This document shows, piece after piece, positions 28,377 through 37,763 of a stretch of 64,000 nucleotides of DNA. The first letter of the stretch is position 1. Each line of letters starts with the position of its first letter. The stretch is from JAIPDZ01 sp034522175. GTDB lineage: Bacteria > Desulfobacterota > DSM-4660 > Desulfatiglandales > Desulfatiglandaceae. The notes under the pieces were generated by a model. The model did no database searches. It was not told where the DNA came from and saw nothing but the letters and a program-made list of their open reading frames with translations. The DNA lies in the NCBI GenBank assembly GCA_034522175.1, contig JAXHLQ010000001.1, positions 1,860,001 through 1,924,000 on the forward strand, in the 5' to 3' direction. The translations under genes and the position numbers were made by a program.

Positions 28377-28573
28377 TTATTGAACCGCGCAAAGAATAGT
28401 GTTTTATTACTTTCCGTTGACCCCTGAAAATGGGTTAGGCCCAGAGAAACAGGTTCCGCGTTTCACAGGGCACCCATTCGTGGGCAAGGAACACGGAATA
28501 CAATAAATAGCATTTTTTGGTTTGGCAGACCTCTTTTCTTCGCGTCCTTCGAGCCTTTGCGGTTCAAACCATT
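28377..28573. repeat. Family-2-like repeat between the IS site and the oxidoreductase gene
   Basis: AACCGCGCAAAGAATAG and TTTCCGTTGACCCCTG resemble the 25.8 kb copy. GGTTCCGCGTTTCAC is partly mirrored by GGAACACGGAATAC. No gene was seen in this gap. Confidence 0.45.
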
Positions 28574-29971
28574 CTATTGGTAAGCGTCTCGGATATGCTT
28601 GGCCAGGCGGAAGGCCAATTGCCCAATGGCAAGCCCGGTATTGGCATAGGAATGCTCCTGAATCACGGAACCGTCGCAGACGAACACATTATCGAAGTGT
28701 CTCAACCTGAGGTCTCTATCGACAAGGGCATCGTCTGTGTCGCCCATCGAGACAGTGCCCGAGTGGTGCGCGATAGACCACAGCCAATCGTCGGTGATAT
28801 CTGTTTGGATATTGATTTCATCTGCCAACCCTTCCAACATGGCCTTCAATCCAGCCAACATCTCCCGGTAAATGTTCAGTTCGTGCTCGGAAATCGACCA
28901 ATCCACATAGAGATCATCTCCTTTGTAGAACACCCGGTTAGCGCCTCGCTTCTGCTCTCCCACAAAAAGAATATTGAAGGTCCTGCCAGGGATGGACACG
29001 CCAAAGAGATGTTCGAAGATCTCGGCGATGATGTCAGGATGGAAAATCTTATTGGAAAAGGCATTTTTCAAGCGCAGGATGCCGCTGCTCGCGCCAAGCA
29101 AGGACTTGTATTTGTAGATGGCCAGGTTGTTGGCCATGGTTACGGCAGGTCTGAAAAAGACACAGGCGGTGTATTTGCCGCATGAACTCTTGAGGCGAAT
29201 GGCATTTCTGCTGATGTACTCCCCTTTGTCGTAGGTGGATAGCTCCCTGATGACATTGGCTATGCCCTTCTTGAATCTGACTTTGCCCACAAACCCCGTC
29301 GGATGGTCGATGAGGCCGACTCCCACGTTGTCATCGGCAAGACCTATGGAGGCCAGGATCTTTCCCAAGACTCTGGGTGTTCCCAGAGCCCCTGCGGAGA
29401 CAACCACGACATCGGCATCGATGGTATGCTTTGTCTGGTCTGTCCGGAAGGTTACAGACCTGATGCGCTTACCATCGACCGAGAAGTCAATATCCTTAAC
29501 TTGGTAGAAGCCCCTTACAGTTGAGTCAACTGTGAGCTTTTGAAATCGCTTAGGGTAGATCAGGCAATCGATACCCTGGGGAAAAACGGAGAGCCTTTCC
29601 GAGAGCGAATTGACCTCCGCCACAAGTTTTTCATATTCTGCCTGAAACGGTCTTTTTTTGAAAAAGAGACTGGCTGCAGCTTGGTCCAGGAACGGCTGAC
29701 AGTCTTTGAAGACCTGACGGAATTCCGGATCGTGGATGTCCGTGGCATTGATCGGGATCAGGCCGTTATGCCAGAGATTGGTTGTGCCCCCACCTCCATA
29801 ACAAAAGGTGGGGACTCCTGCCAGATCTTTATTGACGAAGCGAACATTGGGAACCTCAACCCTGTTCTCTCTCCCGCGTTCGAGGAGAGTAACGTTGAAC
29901 CGTCTTGACAGCTCATTACAGAGCAAAGAACCGGCCAACCCCGCCCCAATCACCACAACGCTTTTTCCCAT
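28574..29971 (-). CDS. FAD-dependent GMC-type oxidoreductase
   Basis: The protein is 465 residues. SVVVIGAGLAGSLLCNELSR at the N-terminus is the dinucleotide-binding loop. ADVVVVSAGALGTPRVLGKI is the central GMC motif. The C-terminus has SIAHHSGTVSMGDTDDALVD and VFVCDGSVIQEHSYANTGLA, with the His of the catalytic pair. GMC enzymes oxidise alcohols or sugars. Relatives in glycan clusters are thought to oxidise a sugar or a lipid precursor. The stop lies shortly after a repeat-rich gap, and the gene runs in the same direction as the glycosyltransferases. Confidence 0.75.
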   Translation of the reverse strand: MGKSVVVIGAGLAGSLLCNELSRRFNVTLLERGRENRVEVPNVRFVNKDLAGVPTFCYGGGGTTNLWHNGLIPINATDIHDPEFRQVFKDCQPFLDQAAASLFFKKRPFQAEYEKLVAEVNSLSERLSVFPQGIDCLIYPKRFQKLTVDSTVRGFYQVKDIDFSVDGKRIRSVTFRTDQTKHTIDADVVVVSAGALGTPRVLGKILASIGLADDNVGVGLIDHPTGFVGKVRFKKGIANVIRELSTYDKGEYISRNAIRLKSSCGKYTACVFFRPAVTMANNLAIYKYKSLLGASSGILRLKNAFSNKIFHPDIIAEIFEHLFGVSIPGRTFNILFVGEQKRGANRVFYKGDDLYVDWSISEHELNIYREMLAGLKAMLEGLADEINIQTDITDDWLWSIAHHSGTVSMGDTDDALVDRDLRLRHFDNVFVCDGSVIQEHSYANTGLAIGQLAFRLAKHIRDAYQ

Positions 29972-30045
29972 GAACGGAGAATATCCTCAAAAAACAAAAG
30001 CGCCCAATTCCGAATTTGACTCAATATCATCAGGGTCGGCAGGAA

Positions 30046-31236
30046 TTAAGCGGCCGGATGCACAGTTGACAGAAAAAGGCGTTGGTATTGGGCCACCCAG
30101 TCTTTTATACCATGGTTCTCGGTCACGTATTTGAATGCCCCCTTTATTAATCTGGAACGGAGTTCAGGATCATTCATGAGGCACTCTATCCTTTGAGAGA
30201 GCAACATATGGTCATCTACGGGGAACAATACCCCGGTCTTACCCTGCAGTATAACCTCCCTGAATGCCTCGAACATCGCTTCCAACCACTGGGACATGAG
30301 CAGCCATAGCTTCGAGGATGGATACAGGCAGGCCCTCTGAAAGGGAAGGTAAACAGAATATGTCAAAAGCCCTCAGAATGCGGGGAATGTCACCTCTGTA
30401 ACCTGCGAAAATCACGCGATCCTCTATTCCCAACTCATTAATTAGCCTCCTGATGCCAGGTTCTGAGTTCTCGGAATCATCGGGGAAGCCTCTTCCAACG
30501 AGCAGGACTCGTAGTTCAGGATGGCTCTTGGAGAGGATGTCAAGTGCCTTGAGGAGACATACGTGGTTTTTTACCTCGCGGAAATTGGCGACCGTACCTA
30601 TGACCATGGCATCGGGCGAGATGCCAAATTCCGCCCTTACCTCATTTCGGTCAACAGGTGCTTGGAATAGATCGATATCAACGCCGTTGGGAATGGAGAC
30701 CACCCTTTTTGAATGCGCAGGAATCTTGCTTCAAAAGCCTTGCAGATTTCGTCAGAGACCCCAACAATCGCATTCGTACGGAAGAACAAGGCATTGCAGA
30801 GCAGCTTATGTTTAACAGACAGCCCCGTGACCTCTGGGACGGAATGCTCTGTAAACACCAGGGATCGATTGTTCAGGACCTTTGAACCCATATAGCTGTA
30901 AACAAATGGCGAGTAGTGATGTGGGTTGATAACGTCAATTCTGTAATGACGAATAATGGCCCCAAGTCTTAACATGGCCGCGAGGTCGAGACCACGGCCT
31001 TTCCGGACAAAAAACAGTTTGGTGCACGCCCTGGAGAACTCCTCGTGCAATTGACCCCCTGAGAAGGTGGCCACAAAAACAGAAAACCTCCGCTTATCGA
31101 CATGTTGAACCAGATCAAGCACAACCCGCTCCGATCCACCCGCATCAAGCTGGAGCATCACAAACAGCAGGTTAACCTTTCGGTAGCCATGATTTTCTGG
31201 GAATTCCAAGTTTTTCAATGACGACCGCTCAGCCAT
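30046..31236 (-). pseudogene. GT4 glycosyltransferase with two frameshifts
   Basis: The start at 31236 overlaps the GT2 stop by eight bases. Frame 1 gives VNLLFVMLQLDAGGSERVVL to AFEARFLRIQK. Frame 2 gives VVSIPNGVDIDLFQAPVDRN to ILEAMAAHVPVVGSDVRGI. Frame 3 gives REVILQGKTGVLFPVDDHML to the end. The joins are at a CAAAAAGGG run (about 30703-30712, one A missing) and near 30258-30268 (one base extra). The composite of about 395 residues has the standard GT4 EGLPVSILEAMA donor motif and belongs with the paralogue at 32711. Confidence 0.8.
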
Positions 31237-32443
31237 CTTTCCTGGACGGTGCAGATCTTTTGGTTCGGATCCAGCGCTTTGTCTTGTAGATCCCCGTGAA
31301 ACTGAGAATGTCAATAATGGATTTCCACAGCAAGAACAGAGGAACACGTAACAGAGCCTTCAAGACCTGGAGATACCTCCCAGACAGATAGACACCGGCG
31401 CCGAACAAAGCCAAGAGAAGAATCAGGAGACCTGCATTACTGTATATTATAAAGTTTTTTGGAATCCCGCTCGGCAGAATGAGGCTGCAAACCAAGGTCA
31501 TGAGAGTCAAATTGACTTGAAGGGAATAATTTGGAAACACCAGGGGCAAAGAGGCGTCCATCGTGAACCAGTCTTTGTTTCGGAGTCCCTTCAGGAAGAG
31601 CTTGAGACCCGAATTTTTGAAGACAGCGAATCGTCCGCTTGACCACCTCAGGCGCTGGCTCGTCGCCTGCTCAAGGGAAGTCGATTCCTGATGGAACACC
31701 TTTGCCCCTTTGGCAAAAGCCACCTTGATTCGTCTTTCAATTAGTTTTGCATAATACTCCCAATCTTCGCCTATTGAAAATGCCTTCCACCCCACTTCCC
31801 TCAACAGGTCGGTCCTAAAACACATGCCGTTGCCTGTCAAATAAGAAGAAAGACCAAGCTTATATTTTGCGTCGTGATAAAGGAGGTTGTTGACAGTTCG
31901 CGAAACAAAGAGGATCTCAGAAAACCAGCTATCTGATCGATTTGCAATGGTATTGTAGCATTGGATGGCCCTTTCACCGTTATTGATCGAAGCATTCAGA
32001 GCGGTCAACAAATTGCCATCCACCGTATTGTCCGCATCAACAACAAAGACGGCGCCATATTTCTGGAGGTCGATCTGATCGAGTGCCCAGTCGATTGCAT
32101 AGCCCTTCCCCGCATGAGAGGGATCATTTCGAATGAGCGTTTGAACTGGAAACGCTCCTGCATTTTCAACGGTTCGATCACCGCAGTTGTCCGCAATGAT
32201 GAAGATTTCAAAATGATCCACAGGATAATTGATTTTCAGAAGGCTTTCGCAAAGTTGTGAAATCAGCAGTTCTTCGTCGTGGGCAGGCACCAGGATCGCA
32301 AAACGGTTGAAAGTGGGGGTGTCAGGGGCTTCCCGTTCTCTAACTACAAAGTAAGCGACGGCCAGGAAGATCAGATACAGCGTGGATGCTGTCAGATAGA
32401 GAGTCAGGGGAATCAGAATAATGTATAAGGGGATTGACCACAT
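31229..32443 (-). CDS. GT2-family membrane glycosyltransferase
   Basis: The protein is 404 residues. A first membrane helix (IILIPLTLYLTASTLYLIFL) is followed by a GT-A domain with NRFAILVPAHDEELL, FIIADNCGDRTVE, GAVFVVDADNTVDGNLL (the DxD-type pair) and ATSQRLRWSSGRFAV, the QxxRW motif of processive enzymes. Three helices close the C-terminus. Such proteins build or extend polysaccharide chains at the inner membrane. The 3' end overlaps the downstream GT4 gene, and a family-1 repeat lies 14 bases upstream of the start. Confidence 0.85.
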   Translation of the reverse strand: MWSIPLYIILIPLTLYLTASTLYLIFLAVAYFVVREREAPDTPTFNRFAILVPAHDEELLISQLCESLLKINYPVDHFEIFIIADNCGDRTVENAGAFPVQTLIRNDPSHAGKGYAIDWALDQIDLQKYGAVFVVDADNTVDGNLLTALNASINNGERAIQCYNTIANRSDSWFSEILFVSRTVNNLLYHDAKYKLGLSSYLTGNGMCFRTDLLREVGWKAFSIGEDWEYYAKLIERRIKVAFAKGAKVFHQESTSLEQATSQRLRWSSGRFAVFKNSGLKLFLKGLRNKDWFTMDASLPLVFPNYSLQVNLTLMTLVCSLILPSGIPKNFIIYSNAGLLILLLALFGAGVYLSGRYLQVLKALLRVPLFLLWKSIIDILSFTGIYKTKRWIRTKRSAPSRKDG

Positions 32444-32456
32444 TTAAAAATAGTTT

Positions 32457-32483
32457 GGCAAAATAATTTAGGACAAAATGATT
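32457..32483. repeat. Family-1 junction repeat
   Basis: CAAAATAATT, TAGGA, CAAAATGATT, located 14 bases upstream of the ATG of the GT2 gene on the minus strand. Confidence 0.9.
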
Positions 32484-32630
32484 AAAAAGAAATAAACTAA
32501 ACAACCTATCATAAATTAATATTCTTTTTAATTAATCCATTAAACCTTCAGCTATGGCATAGGGTGATCCGGAATAGATCCCAACACCCTGTCCGATGAG
32601 TCATGGCCTAAGCCACAGGCATGTCAGGCC

Positions 32631-32665
32631 TTGATCAGAATCCTCCTCTCAAGGATTCTGATCAA
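32631..32665. terminator. Perfect 14-base hairpin downstream of the 32711 gene
   Basis: TTGATCAGAATCCT and AGGATTCTGATCAA flank a 7-base loop. It sits 46 bases after the end of the 32711 glycosyltransferase on the minus strand. No T-run follows on that strand, so it may be an RNA-protecting hairpin rather than an intrinsic terminator. Confidence 0.4.
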
Positions 32666-32710
32666 AAACTCTGTGACTCTGGGAGCTCTGTTCAGAGACA
32701 CATACCCTTT

Positions 32711-33880
32711 TCAGGGGTGGCAGTTGACTATACTGAGATATTCGTTTTCAATCTGTCTGGCCCAGTTTTTGACATCGAATTGGCTTTTGACTTTCTCCCG
32801 GCCTTCCTTGGCCATGGCTTCCCTAATGGAAGGGTTGTTGTGAAAAAACAGAATGGCGTCCGCTATTTGTTCAGGGTCTCTTGGCCTGACAAGAATACCG
32901 GATTTCCCGGAATCGATGATTTCAGGTATCTGGCCGACAGCGGAGGCAATTGCCGGGATACCGTGCGCCATTGCCTCGAGGAGCGCCATGGGGGTTCCTT
33001 CAGTTAAAGATGGCAGAACGAAGGCATCCATGGCAGGGAAAAATCGACCAACATCGCTCCGGAACCCCGCGAAAAGTACATGATCTTCTAATTCTTCTTT
33101 CCTGGCAAACATCCGCAATTCATCTTCCTGGCTCCCTTCACCAATGATAAGAAGCCTTGCTGGGCAGTCACGCTTTCGAGCGAGCGAGACAGCCTCGATC
33201 AAGTGCGAGAGGCCCTTTTCCTGACTTAATCGGCCAGCATACCCCAGAACAAAGTCGGTATCACAGAAACCAAAATGCTCTCTTACTGAATGCCTGTTGT
33301 TGGAAAAGGAGGCCTGATCAACCTCCGTCTCAACCGCATTCGGGATCACCTTGATGCGTTTCGAACGAATTCCAGATTCAGTTAGGTTTTGCTGAATATC
33401 TGCTGAGACGGCAATTATTCGATCAGAAAACCGCAAAACAAGACGATCAAGGCAAATGTACAGGGCCAGCTTTCTATCACTCTCTATGAATCCATGGCAG
33501 GTTGAGATAACGGGAATCCTCAGTAGCTTGGCGGATACAATCCCAAGGATGTCTGCGAAATAGCCGTGGATATGGATCAGGTCAAAAGAGCCATTCTTGA
33601 GAATGGAAAAGATTTGACCAAACGATCTTAAAATCCTCGCGTAATCCGTTCCTTGACTCCGCGGCCTTTTGGCTACGGGGATTTTATTGACAAAATAGTT
33701 AAGGTTATGGATTTCTTTTTGAAAGAAATTGTTCTCTTCCCATGGCCGAAGAAGGAGAAGGAGATGGATGTGGAACAGGTCCCTGTTGACATTTCTCAAA
33801 AAGTTAAGGCTTACCCTTTCTGCCCCTGCAAATTCTATAGGGGTTGCAACATATGCAATCCTGAAAATGGTTTTATCCAA
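32711..33880 (-). CDS. GT4-type glycosyltransferase
   Basis: The protein is 389 residues: RIAYVATPIEFAGAERVSLN near the start, FDLIHIHGYFADILGI, and VISTCHGFIESDRKLALYIC. The C-terminal domain has VLGYAGRLSQEKGLSHLIEA, LLIIGEGSQEDELRMF and VLPSLTEGTPMALLEAMAHG. All are core GT4 (GPGTF, capsular and EPS) features. It is a close functional relative of the frameshifted gene at 30046-31236. It lies 107 bases downstream of the GNAT gene in the same direction. Confidence 0.85.
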   Translation of the reverse strand: MDKTIFRIAYVATPIEFAGAERVSLNFLRNVNRDLFHIHLLLLLRPWEENNFFQKEIHNLNYFVNKIPVAKRPRSQGTDYARILRSFGQIFSILKNGSFDLIHIHGYFADILGIVSAKLLRIPVISTCHGFIESDRKLALYICLDRLVLRFSDRIIAVSADIQQNLTESGIRSKRIKVIPNAVETEVDQASFSNNRHSVREHFGFCDTDFVLGYAGRLSQEKGLSHLIEAVSLARKRDCPARLLIIGEGSQEDELRMFARKEELEDHVLFAGFRSDVGRFFPAMDAFVLPSLTEGTPMALLEAMAHGIPAIASAVGQIPEIIDSGKSGILVRPRDPEQIADAILFFHNNPSIREAMAKEGREKVKSQFDVKNWARQIENEYLSIVNCHP

Positions 33881-33987
33881 GCTCTCAGATTACTCTCTTG
33901 TGCTGAGTCAATGTATCAAAACTGGTTCTCTTATTCCTGAAAATAGAGGAACTTGTGTTGATAATCACAAACGCTCGACGACTCGGT

Positions 33988-34629
33988 TCATTCCTGTCCT
34001 GGCTTTTCTATGTATTTCAAACTCGCCTTTGGTCTACTTAAACCAAAATGCGTCAGGACCTCAACTGGTTCGAAACCAAGTCTCAACATCGGTTTATACT
34101 GTGGGATATTGCTCACATGAACTACGCCGAACATCCTCTTTTGTCCTTCCTCCTGGCAGGCATTTATCATGAAACACATAAGTGATTCAGCTATTCTTCG
34201 CCCCCTGTATTCTTTTAGGACGGTGTTATAGTTTATCTCTACGTCCCCTTCCAAGAGTGTAAGAAACCGACTTTCTTCCCCTGGATACACTAGCCAATGA
34301 ATTGCCGCAACATTGTCATCAAGAAACGCGAGGTATGGTGTGCTAAGATGATGAACAGTGTCAGCATAGAATTCAACAGGCAGTGTTTCCTTTTCTTTCC
34401 CTCTGATTGCTCTTAGGGTGTCGAGTGACGCTCTTATGCATTTGACGTAGGTATTTGTGCTTCCTGCGGGAGAAGGTTGCGTAAGATTCTTGTAAAAGAC
34501 TATGAAGTTATTAGCCTTAAAATAGCCATAATAGATCCATTTTAATGTATTTACAAAACCTCTCGATATTAAAGACTGATGTAATGTTATCGCAGTCTGG
34601 TATACCTTGATCGAACTATACATCGCCAC
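33988..34629 (-). CDS. GNAT-family N-acetyltransferase
   Basis: The protein is 213 residues. YNTVLKEYRGRRIAESLMCF is the acetyl-CoA-binding R/Q-x-x-G-x-G/A region (GRRIAE). VVHVSNIPQYKPMLRLGFEP is the following GNAT C-terminal strand. The N-terminal 90 residues are not assigned. In a glycan cluster it may acetylate an amino sugar or another small molecule. It overlaps the stop of the O-antigen-ligase-like gene by 14 bases. Confidence 0.65.
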   Translation of the reverse strand: MAMYSSIKVYQTAITLHQSLISRGFVNTLKWIYYGYFKANNFIVFYKNLTQPSPAGSTNTYVKCIRASLDTLRAIRGKEKETLPVEFYADTVHHLSTPYLAFLDDNVAAIHWLVYPGEESRFLTLLEGDVEINYNTVLKEYRGRRIAESLMCFMINACQEEGQKRMFGVVHVSNIPQYKPMLRLGFEPVEVLTHFGLSRPKASLKYIEKPGQE

Positions 34630-35851
34630 TTCCTTTAATAGATCTAGTCAGTCGGAGCATGTTTCCCGACAAGAAGCAGAATTGGTATATGATCATGTTG
34701 TACGATTGGGAAAGAAAGAATGCGCATACAAGGAAGCCAATAAGTGCCATTTGAAGGGTTGTGGCCTGTACGCTGAGATTGCTGGAAAGATTATGATTGG
34801 CCGAAATCGCTTTAACTCGATGGAAGTTCCTGAAGGACCGTATGTTGATGGCCAAAAATAGTAGCAAGCCCGGAAGACCCATCTCGTCCAGCACGAGCAA
34901 GAACGAGTTGTGCGCTGTTTGCCATTTCCCGCCGAGTTGGTCACGCGAGAGTTCTTCTGGAAATTTATCGGTTTCCAGGTAGTGTCCGAAAGCGGCAGAA
35001 AATGCATTTGGTCCTACGCCGAGGATGGGGTGATCCTTGGCGATGTGAAGGCATTGCCTCCATAACCCAATCCTGCCGGATCCGGCGGAGACATCTGAAT
35101 AGCTCTCGTCAAATATGGTCTGGATGCGCTCTTCGTATTCCGCTCCGAGATATGTCCCAAAGATCATTGCGAGAACGCTTAATATGAGGATGAATTTCTT
35201 TTTCGAGATGCCTGGGAGCTTTACAGAAAGCATAAAACCCCCAAGTGCAAGGAGGCCCAAAAACCCTCCACGAGATTGGGTGGCGATGATGCCGATCAGG
35301 TTGAAAGCGGCTCCCACCAAAAAAAGGATTTTAGAGCGGAAGGAACTGCTTGATAATCCCAGCATGATCCCTATTGGGAGGGTCGTCACCAGAATGAGGG
35401 CCAGGTCGTTGGGGTCGTAGGTGGCTCCGCCACCTATTCTTCCGCCCACCGCAGCCCTCAAAATAGCCGAGGAGGCCATTGCAGCGCCGCTGAAAAAAAG
35501 GGTTTTCAGGATCCCCTGGATTCGCTCTTCGGAGGTGATGAGCTTTGCGATGAGCCATAGATAGATGCCGGTTTTGATGCCAAAGTCAATTAAGAAATAG
35601 AGGCTCTTGCCTGGGTAGTAGCCGAAAGGTGTGGATAGGGCAGCGATTCCGACGAAAAAAACGAAAAGCCTGACTTCCGGGTAGGAGCGGATTTGGGGCC
35701 GGTGCTGGGCGGTGAAATAATATGACAGGATGGTCAGTCCGGCGATGATGTCGCCGATGTGGTATGGTGCCAGGAAAGTTAAGATGTCCTGGGGACGTCC
35801 CACGTGGATGAACGTCCAGATGCAGAGCATGTAGTAGGGAAAGTTAGTCAA
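34616..35851 (-). CDS. O-antigen ligase/Wzy-type membrane protein
   Basis: The protein is 411 residues with about ten membrane helices. The central conserved part has TQSRGGFLGLLALGGFML, and ILGVGPNAFSAAF is followed by WQTAHNSFLLVLDEMG, the Wzy_C periplasmic-loop motif with its essential His. It probably polymerises or ligates the polysaccharide repeat. The start is a TTG at 35851 that lies inside a family-1 repeat without a ribosome-binding site. The internal ATG at 35830 (MLCIWTFIHVGRPQD) is an alternative. A fragment homologous to the first 25 codons, including the repeat, recurs at 44640-44720. Confidence 0.75.
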   Translation of the reverse strand: MTNFPYYMLCIWTFIHVGRPQDILTFLAPYHIGDIIAGLTILSYYFTAQHRPQIRSYPEVRLFVFFVGIAALSTPFGYYPGKSLYFLIDFGIKTGIYLWLIAKLITSEERIQGILKTLFFSGAAMASSAILRAAVGGRIGGGATYDPNDLALILVTTLPIGIMLGLSSSSFRSKILFLVGAAFNLIGIIATQSRGGFLGLLALGGFMLSVKLPGISKKKFILILSVLAMIFGTYLGAEYEERIQTIFDESYSDVSAGSGRIGLWRQCLHIAKDHPILGVGPNAFSAAFGHYLETDKFPEELSRDQLGGKWQTAHNSFLLVLDEMGLPGLLLFLAINIRSFRNFHRVKAISANHNLSSNLSVQATTLQMALIGFLVCAFFLSQSYNMIIYQFCFLSGNMLRLTRSIKGSGDV

Positions 35852-36105
35852 AATAATTTAGGACAAAATACTTGGGTTTATGGGGTTACTTTAGTTATTT
35901 GGGTTTGTTGAGTTTGTTGTGTTACTTGGGTTTGTTGGGTATGTTGGGTTGCTTGGGTTTGTTGGGTTTCTTGAGTTTATTGAGTCGGGGGCAAAATAGG
36001 CAAAATGATTGGGGATGTCGAGTTTGTTGAGTTGATTGGGTCGTTTCAGTTTATTGGGTTGATTGGGGTTGTCAGGTTTATTGAGTTGGTTGGGTTTTGG
36101 AGCTA
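35847..36105. repeat. Family-1 repeats with GT-rich arms
   Basis: The core at 35847-35870 (CAAAATAATT, TAGGA, CAAAATA) overlaps the TTG start of the ligase-like gene. A GGGTTTGTTGGG-type arm follows, then a second core (CAAAATAGG, CAAAATGATT, 35991-36010) and GATGTCGAGTTTGTTGAG. Translations rich in Asn-Pro from this stretch are artefacts. No gene was seen between 35852 and 36185. Confidence 0.8.
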
Positions 36106-36185
36106 AACCGTCGTACAGACTTAGGAATCTCTCATGCAAAGCCGCAAAGAGAGTTGGTATTGTTTAGTCCTGTCGCTACGCATCT

Positions 36186-36566
36186 CTATTTCAATTTGTT
36201 AATAAACGCCTCGGTTACTTTGAAAGCGGCTTTTACGACATCTACATGCTGCAGATTGCCTCGATAGTAGCCAGAGATGTGCAGCTCCCTGTAAATTGCC
36301 TCGAAATCCTTTGTTAGTTTTCCATTGTGAACAGACAGGTGTTTTCTGATCATATCCCTGTACCCATCCACTGACTGAGGCAGGTCCTTTTCAATTACCC
36401 CGCTCTTGATGAAATACTCGTCCAGGGCTTTCAGAACGGCCAGGTAAGCCGTGCCACATGCCTCCTGAACGAATTTTATGTCTGCGTACCTGTTTTCCTC
36501 GATAGGAGATTTCTTCAGAAGCTCCTTTGCATTTTCAAGATATCTTTTACACTCTCTTTTTGGCAT
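36186..36566 (-). CDS. DUF5618 family protein
   Basis: The start at 36566 follows AAGGAG at the right distance and gives MPKRECKRYLENAKELLKKS, 126 residues. The helical sequence with RYADIKFVQEACGTAYLAVL and GYRDMIRKHLSVHNGKLT is characteristic of DUF5618, a HEPN-like helical family with no assigned function. No partner gene is adjacent. The repeat at 36625 lies upstream. Confidence 0.65.
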   Translation of the reverse strand: MPKRECKRYLENAKELLKKSPIEENRYADIKFVQEACGTAYLAVLKALDEYFIKSGVIEKDLPQSVDGYRDMIRKHLSVHNGKLTKDFEAIYRELHISGYYRGNLQHVDVVKAAFKVTEAFINKLK

Positions 36567-36624
36567 CTCACGCTCCTTCTTCCCAAACCTGACAGCATCC
36601 GACTCCATAACTTTATTTCATATA

Positions 36625-36651
36625 GTCAAAATAATTTGGGACAAAATGATT
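36625..36651. repeat. Family-1 junction repeat
   Basis: GTCAAAATAATT, TGGGA, CAAAATGATT is a near-consensus copy between the DUF5618 gene and the next small pair. Confidence 0.9.
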
Positions 36652-36696
36652 AAAAGTTATGGGGTTTGTGCTTACAATCCTTTGACGTAATCGAAT

Positions 36697-36891
36697 TCAC
36701 CGTCTCTTTTGCCCACCAACGGGTTTGTGGTGGGGGAAGGAGGTTAGCTGCTCTGTGACGCGAACGTTGGTCCCATCTTTCAGAAACAAGACTACCCGAA
36801 GTGTCTCTTCATCCAGCTCAATTGAAACAATGCGCTTCACGTGGGTCGCAAATTTGGCTTCAATCTCAAGAAGACGTTCAGCGGCCAACAT
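36697..36891 (-). CDS. Small protein (64 aa), second gene of a coupled pair, TumE-like fragment
   Basis: The ATG at 36891 overlaps the preceding stop as TAATG, so it is translationally coupled; the longer upstream extension is not used. It reads MLAAERLLEIEAKFATHVKR, IVSIELDEETLRVVLFLKDG and TNVRVTEQLTSFPHHKPV. The SFPHHK ending resembles the C-terminal signature of TumE/DUF6516 toxins, but the central block is missing. It may be a shortened toxin. Confidence 0.45.
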   Translation of the reverse strand: MLAAERLLEIEAKFATHVKRIVSIELDEETLRVVLFLKDGTNVRVTEQLTSFPHHKPVGGQKRR

Positions 36892-37223
36892 TATGTTTTC
36901 CACCTCAGGCCATGAGACGTTATGGCTTCCAGGTCCAACACCTGTTTTCTTGCTTTTCCTATTGCATCGGACCAGTGATGCCACATAATGTAGTCTTCGT
37001 GCATTTCGTGATTTGCGTTATCCGGCAGTCCTTTCAATTCGAACTGCGCCAAACTACAATGGTATTTGTTTTCAAAATGCCGAACCTTGCTTTCTGCGAG
37101 AAAAAGTCGTTTCTTCCATTCCGAAAGAAGCAAGGCTGCTCCATGAGTGATAACCGAGACCTTCTCTTCCTCTGCCAAAGACGAAAACCTGCTTTCAATA
37201 GTGTCGATTGCAGCCGTTTCCAT
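36891..37223 (-). CDS. Antitoxin-like small helical protein (110 aa)
   Basis: METAAIDTIESRFSSLAEEE begins a mostly helical, charged protein whose second half contains RKQVLDLEAITSHGL. The layout (helical protein first, small beta-rich protein second, TAATG coupling) is that of a type II toxin-antitoxin pair. Weak similarity in composition to the 37397 and 48866 proteins was noted, but no named family. Confidence 0.45.
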   Translation of the reverse strand: METAAIDTIESRFSSLAEEEKVSVITHGAALLLSEWKKRLFLAESKVRHFENKYHCSLAQFELKGLPDNANHEMHEDYIMWHHWSDAIGKARKQVLDLEAITSHGLRWKT

Positions 37224-37280
37224 TTCCTTTCACTCCTTTCGGTTGTTTCAAAAAAAATCATTATAACTAAGATCGCTTGA

Positions 37281-37309
37281 GACAGAATAACTTAGAACAA
37301 AATGGTTGA
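37281..37309. repeat. Degenerate family-1 repeat
   Basis: CAGAATAACT, TAGAA, CAAAATGGTT has several changes from the consensus but keeps the 15-base spacing. It sits between the coupled pair and the 37397 gene. Confidence 0.6.
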
Positions 37310-37396
37310 ATATGTTGGCCTACGGATTGGGATAATCGTGTTCGGGTTTATGACACTGGTATTGATATGACGACGCGCCGGTGACTGGCGAAGAGG

Positions 37397-37711
37397 TCAA
37401 GCACTCTCCAATCCCTGTTTTTGTCTTATCAGCCTGTCAGCGGCCTCTCTTGCAAAACGCCAGTCTAAATAGTCGTCTTCTTCTTCGAATATCTCTTCGT
37501 TTCTTAAACCCTCGATTTTTGACTGAAATTTGTCGAAAGACAGGGCGTATTTGGCTTCAAAACATTTGTTCTCAGCCACGTATTTTTCAATTTTTGCCAT
37601 CAACATGAGCAAAGCCTGGTTTTTGACAAAGGATTTTAAATCCTTGAAGCCAAATTGGGCAACGATTGACTCTGACTTTTGTGCAAATTCAATATCTAAA
37701 GTAGTGTCCAT
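37397..37711 (-). CDS. Antitoxin-like protein (104 aa)
   Basis: The start at 37711 follows a GAGGG site. The longer upstream frame is translation of repeat DNA and is rejected. MDTTLDIEFAQKSESIVAQF, GFKDLKSFVKNQALLMLMAK and FEEEDDYLDWRFAREAADRL show an all-helical, acidic protein. A truncated relative (MTTSLDSKFAERSESIIAQF) lies at 48866-49036 beside a TumE-like toxin, which suggests antitoxin function. No toxin gene follows here; it is probably an orphan. Confidence 0.55.
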   Translation of the reverse strand: MDTTLDIEFAQKSESIVAQFGFKDLKSFVKNQALLMLMAKIEKYVAENKCFEAKYALSFDKFQSKIEGLRNEEIFEEEDDYLDWRFAREAADRLIRQKQGLESA

Positions 37712-37763
37712 ACTGCCCTCTACAATTCTAAGTCTTGGCAAAATCATTCGGGGAAAATGGATG

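Noticed and set aside
28517..29185. Plus-strand reading frame over the oxidoreductase
   Set aside because: Antisense shadow of the GMC oxidoreductase frame.
35891..36139. A long Asn-Pro-rich reading frame on the reverse strand
   Set aside because: It is a translation of the GT-rich arm of the family-1 repeat, with no start signal and low complexity.
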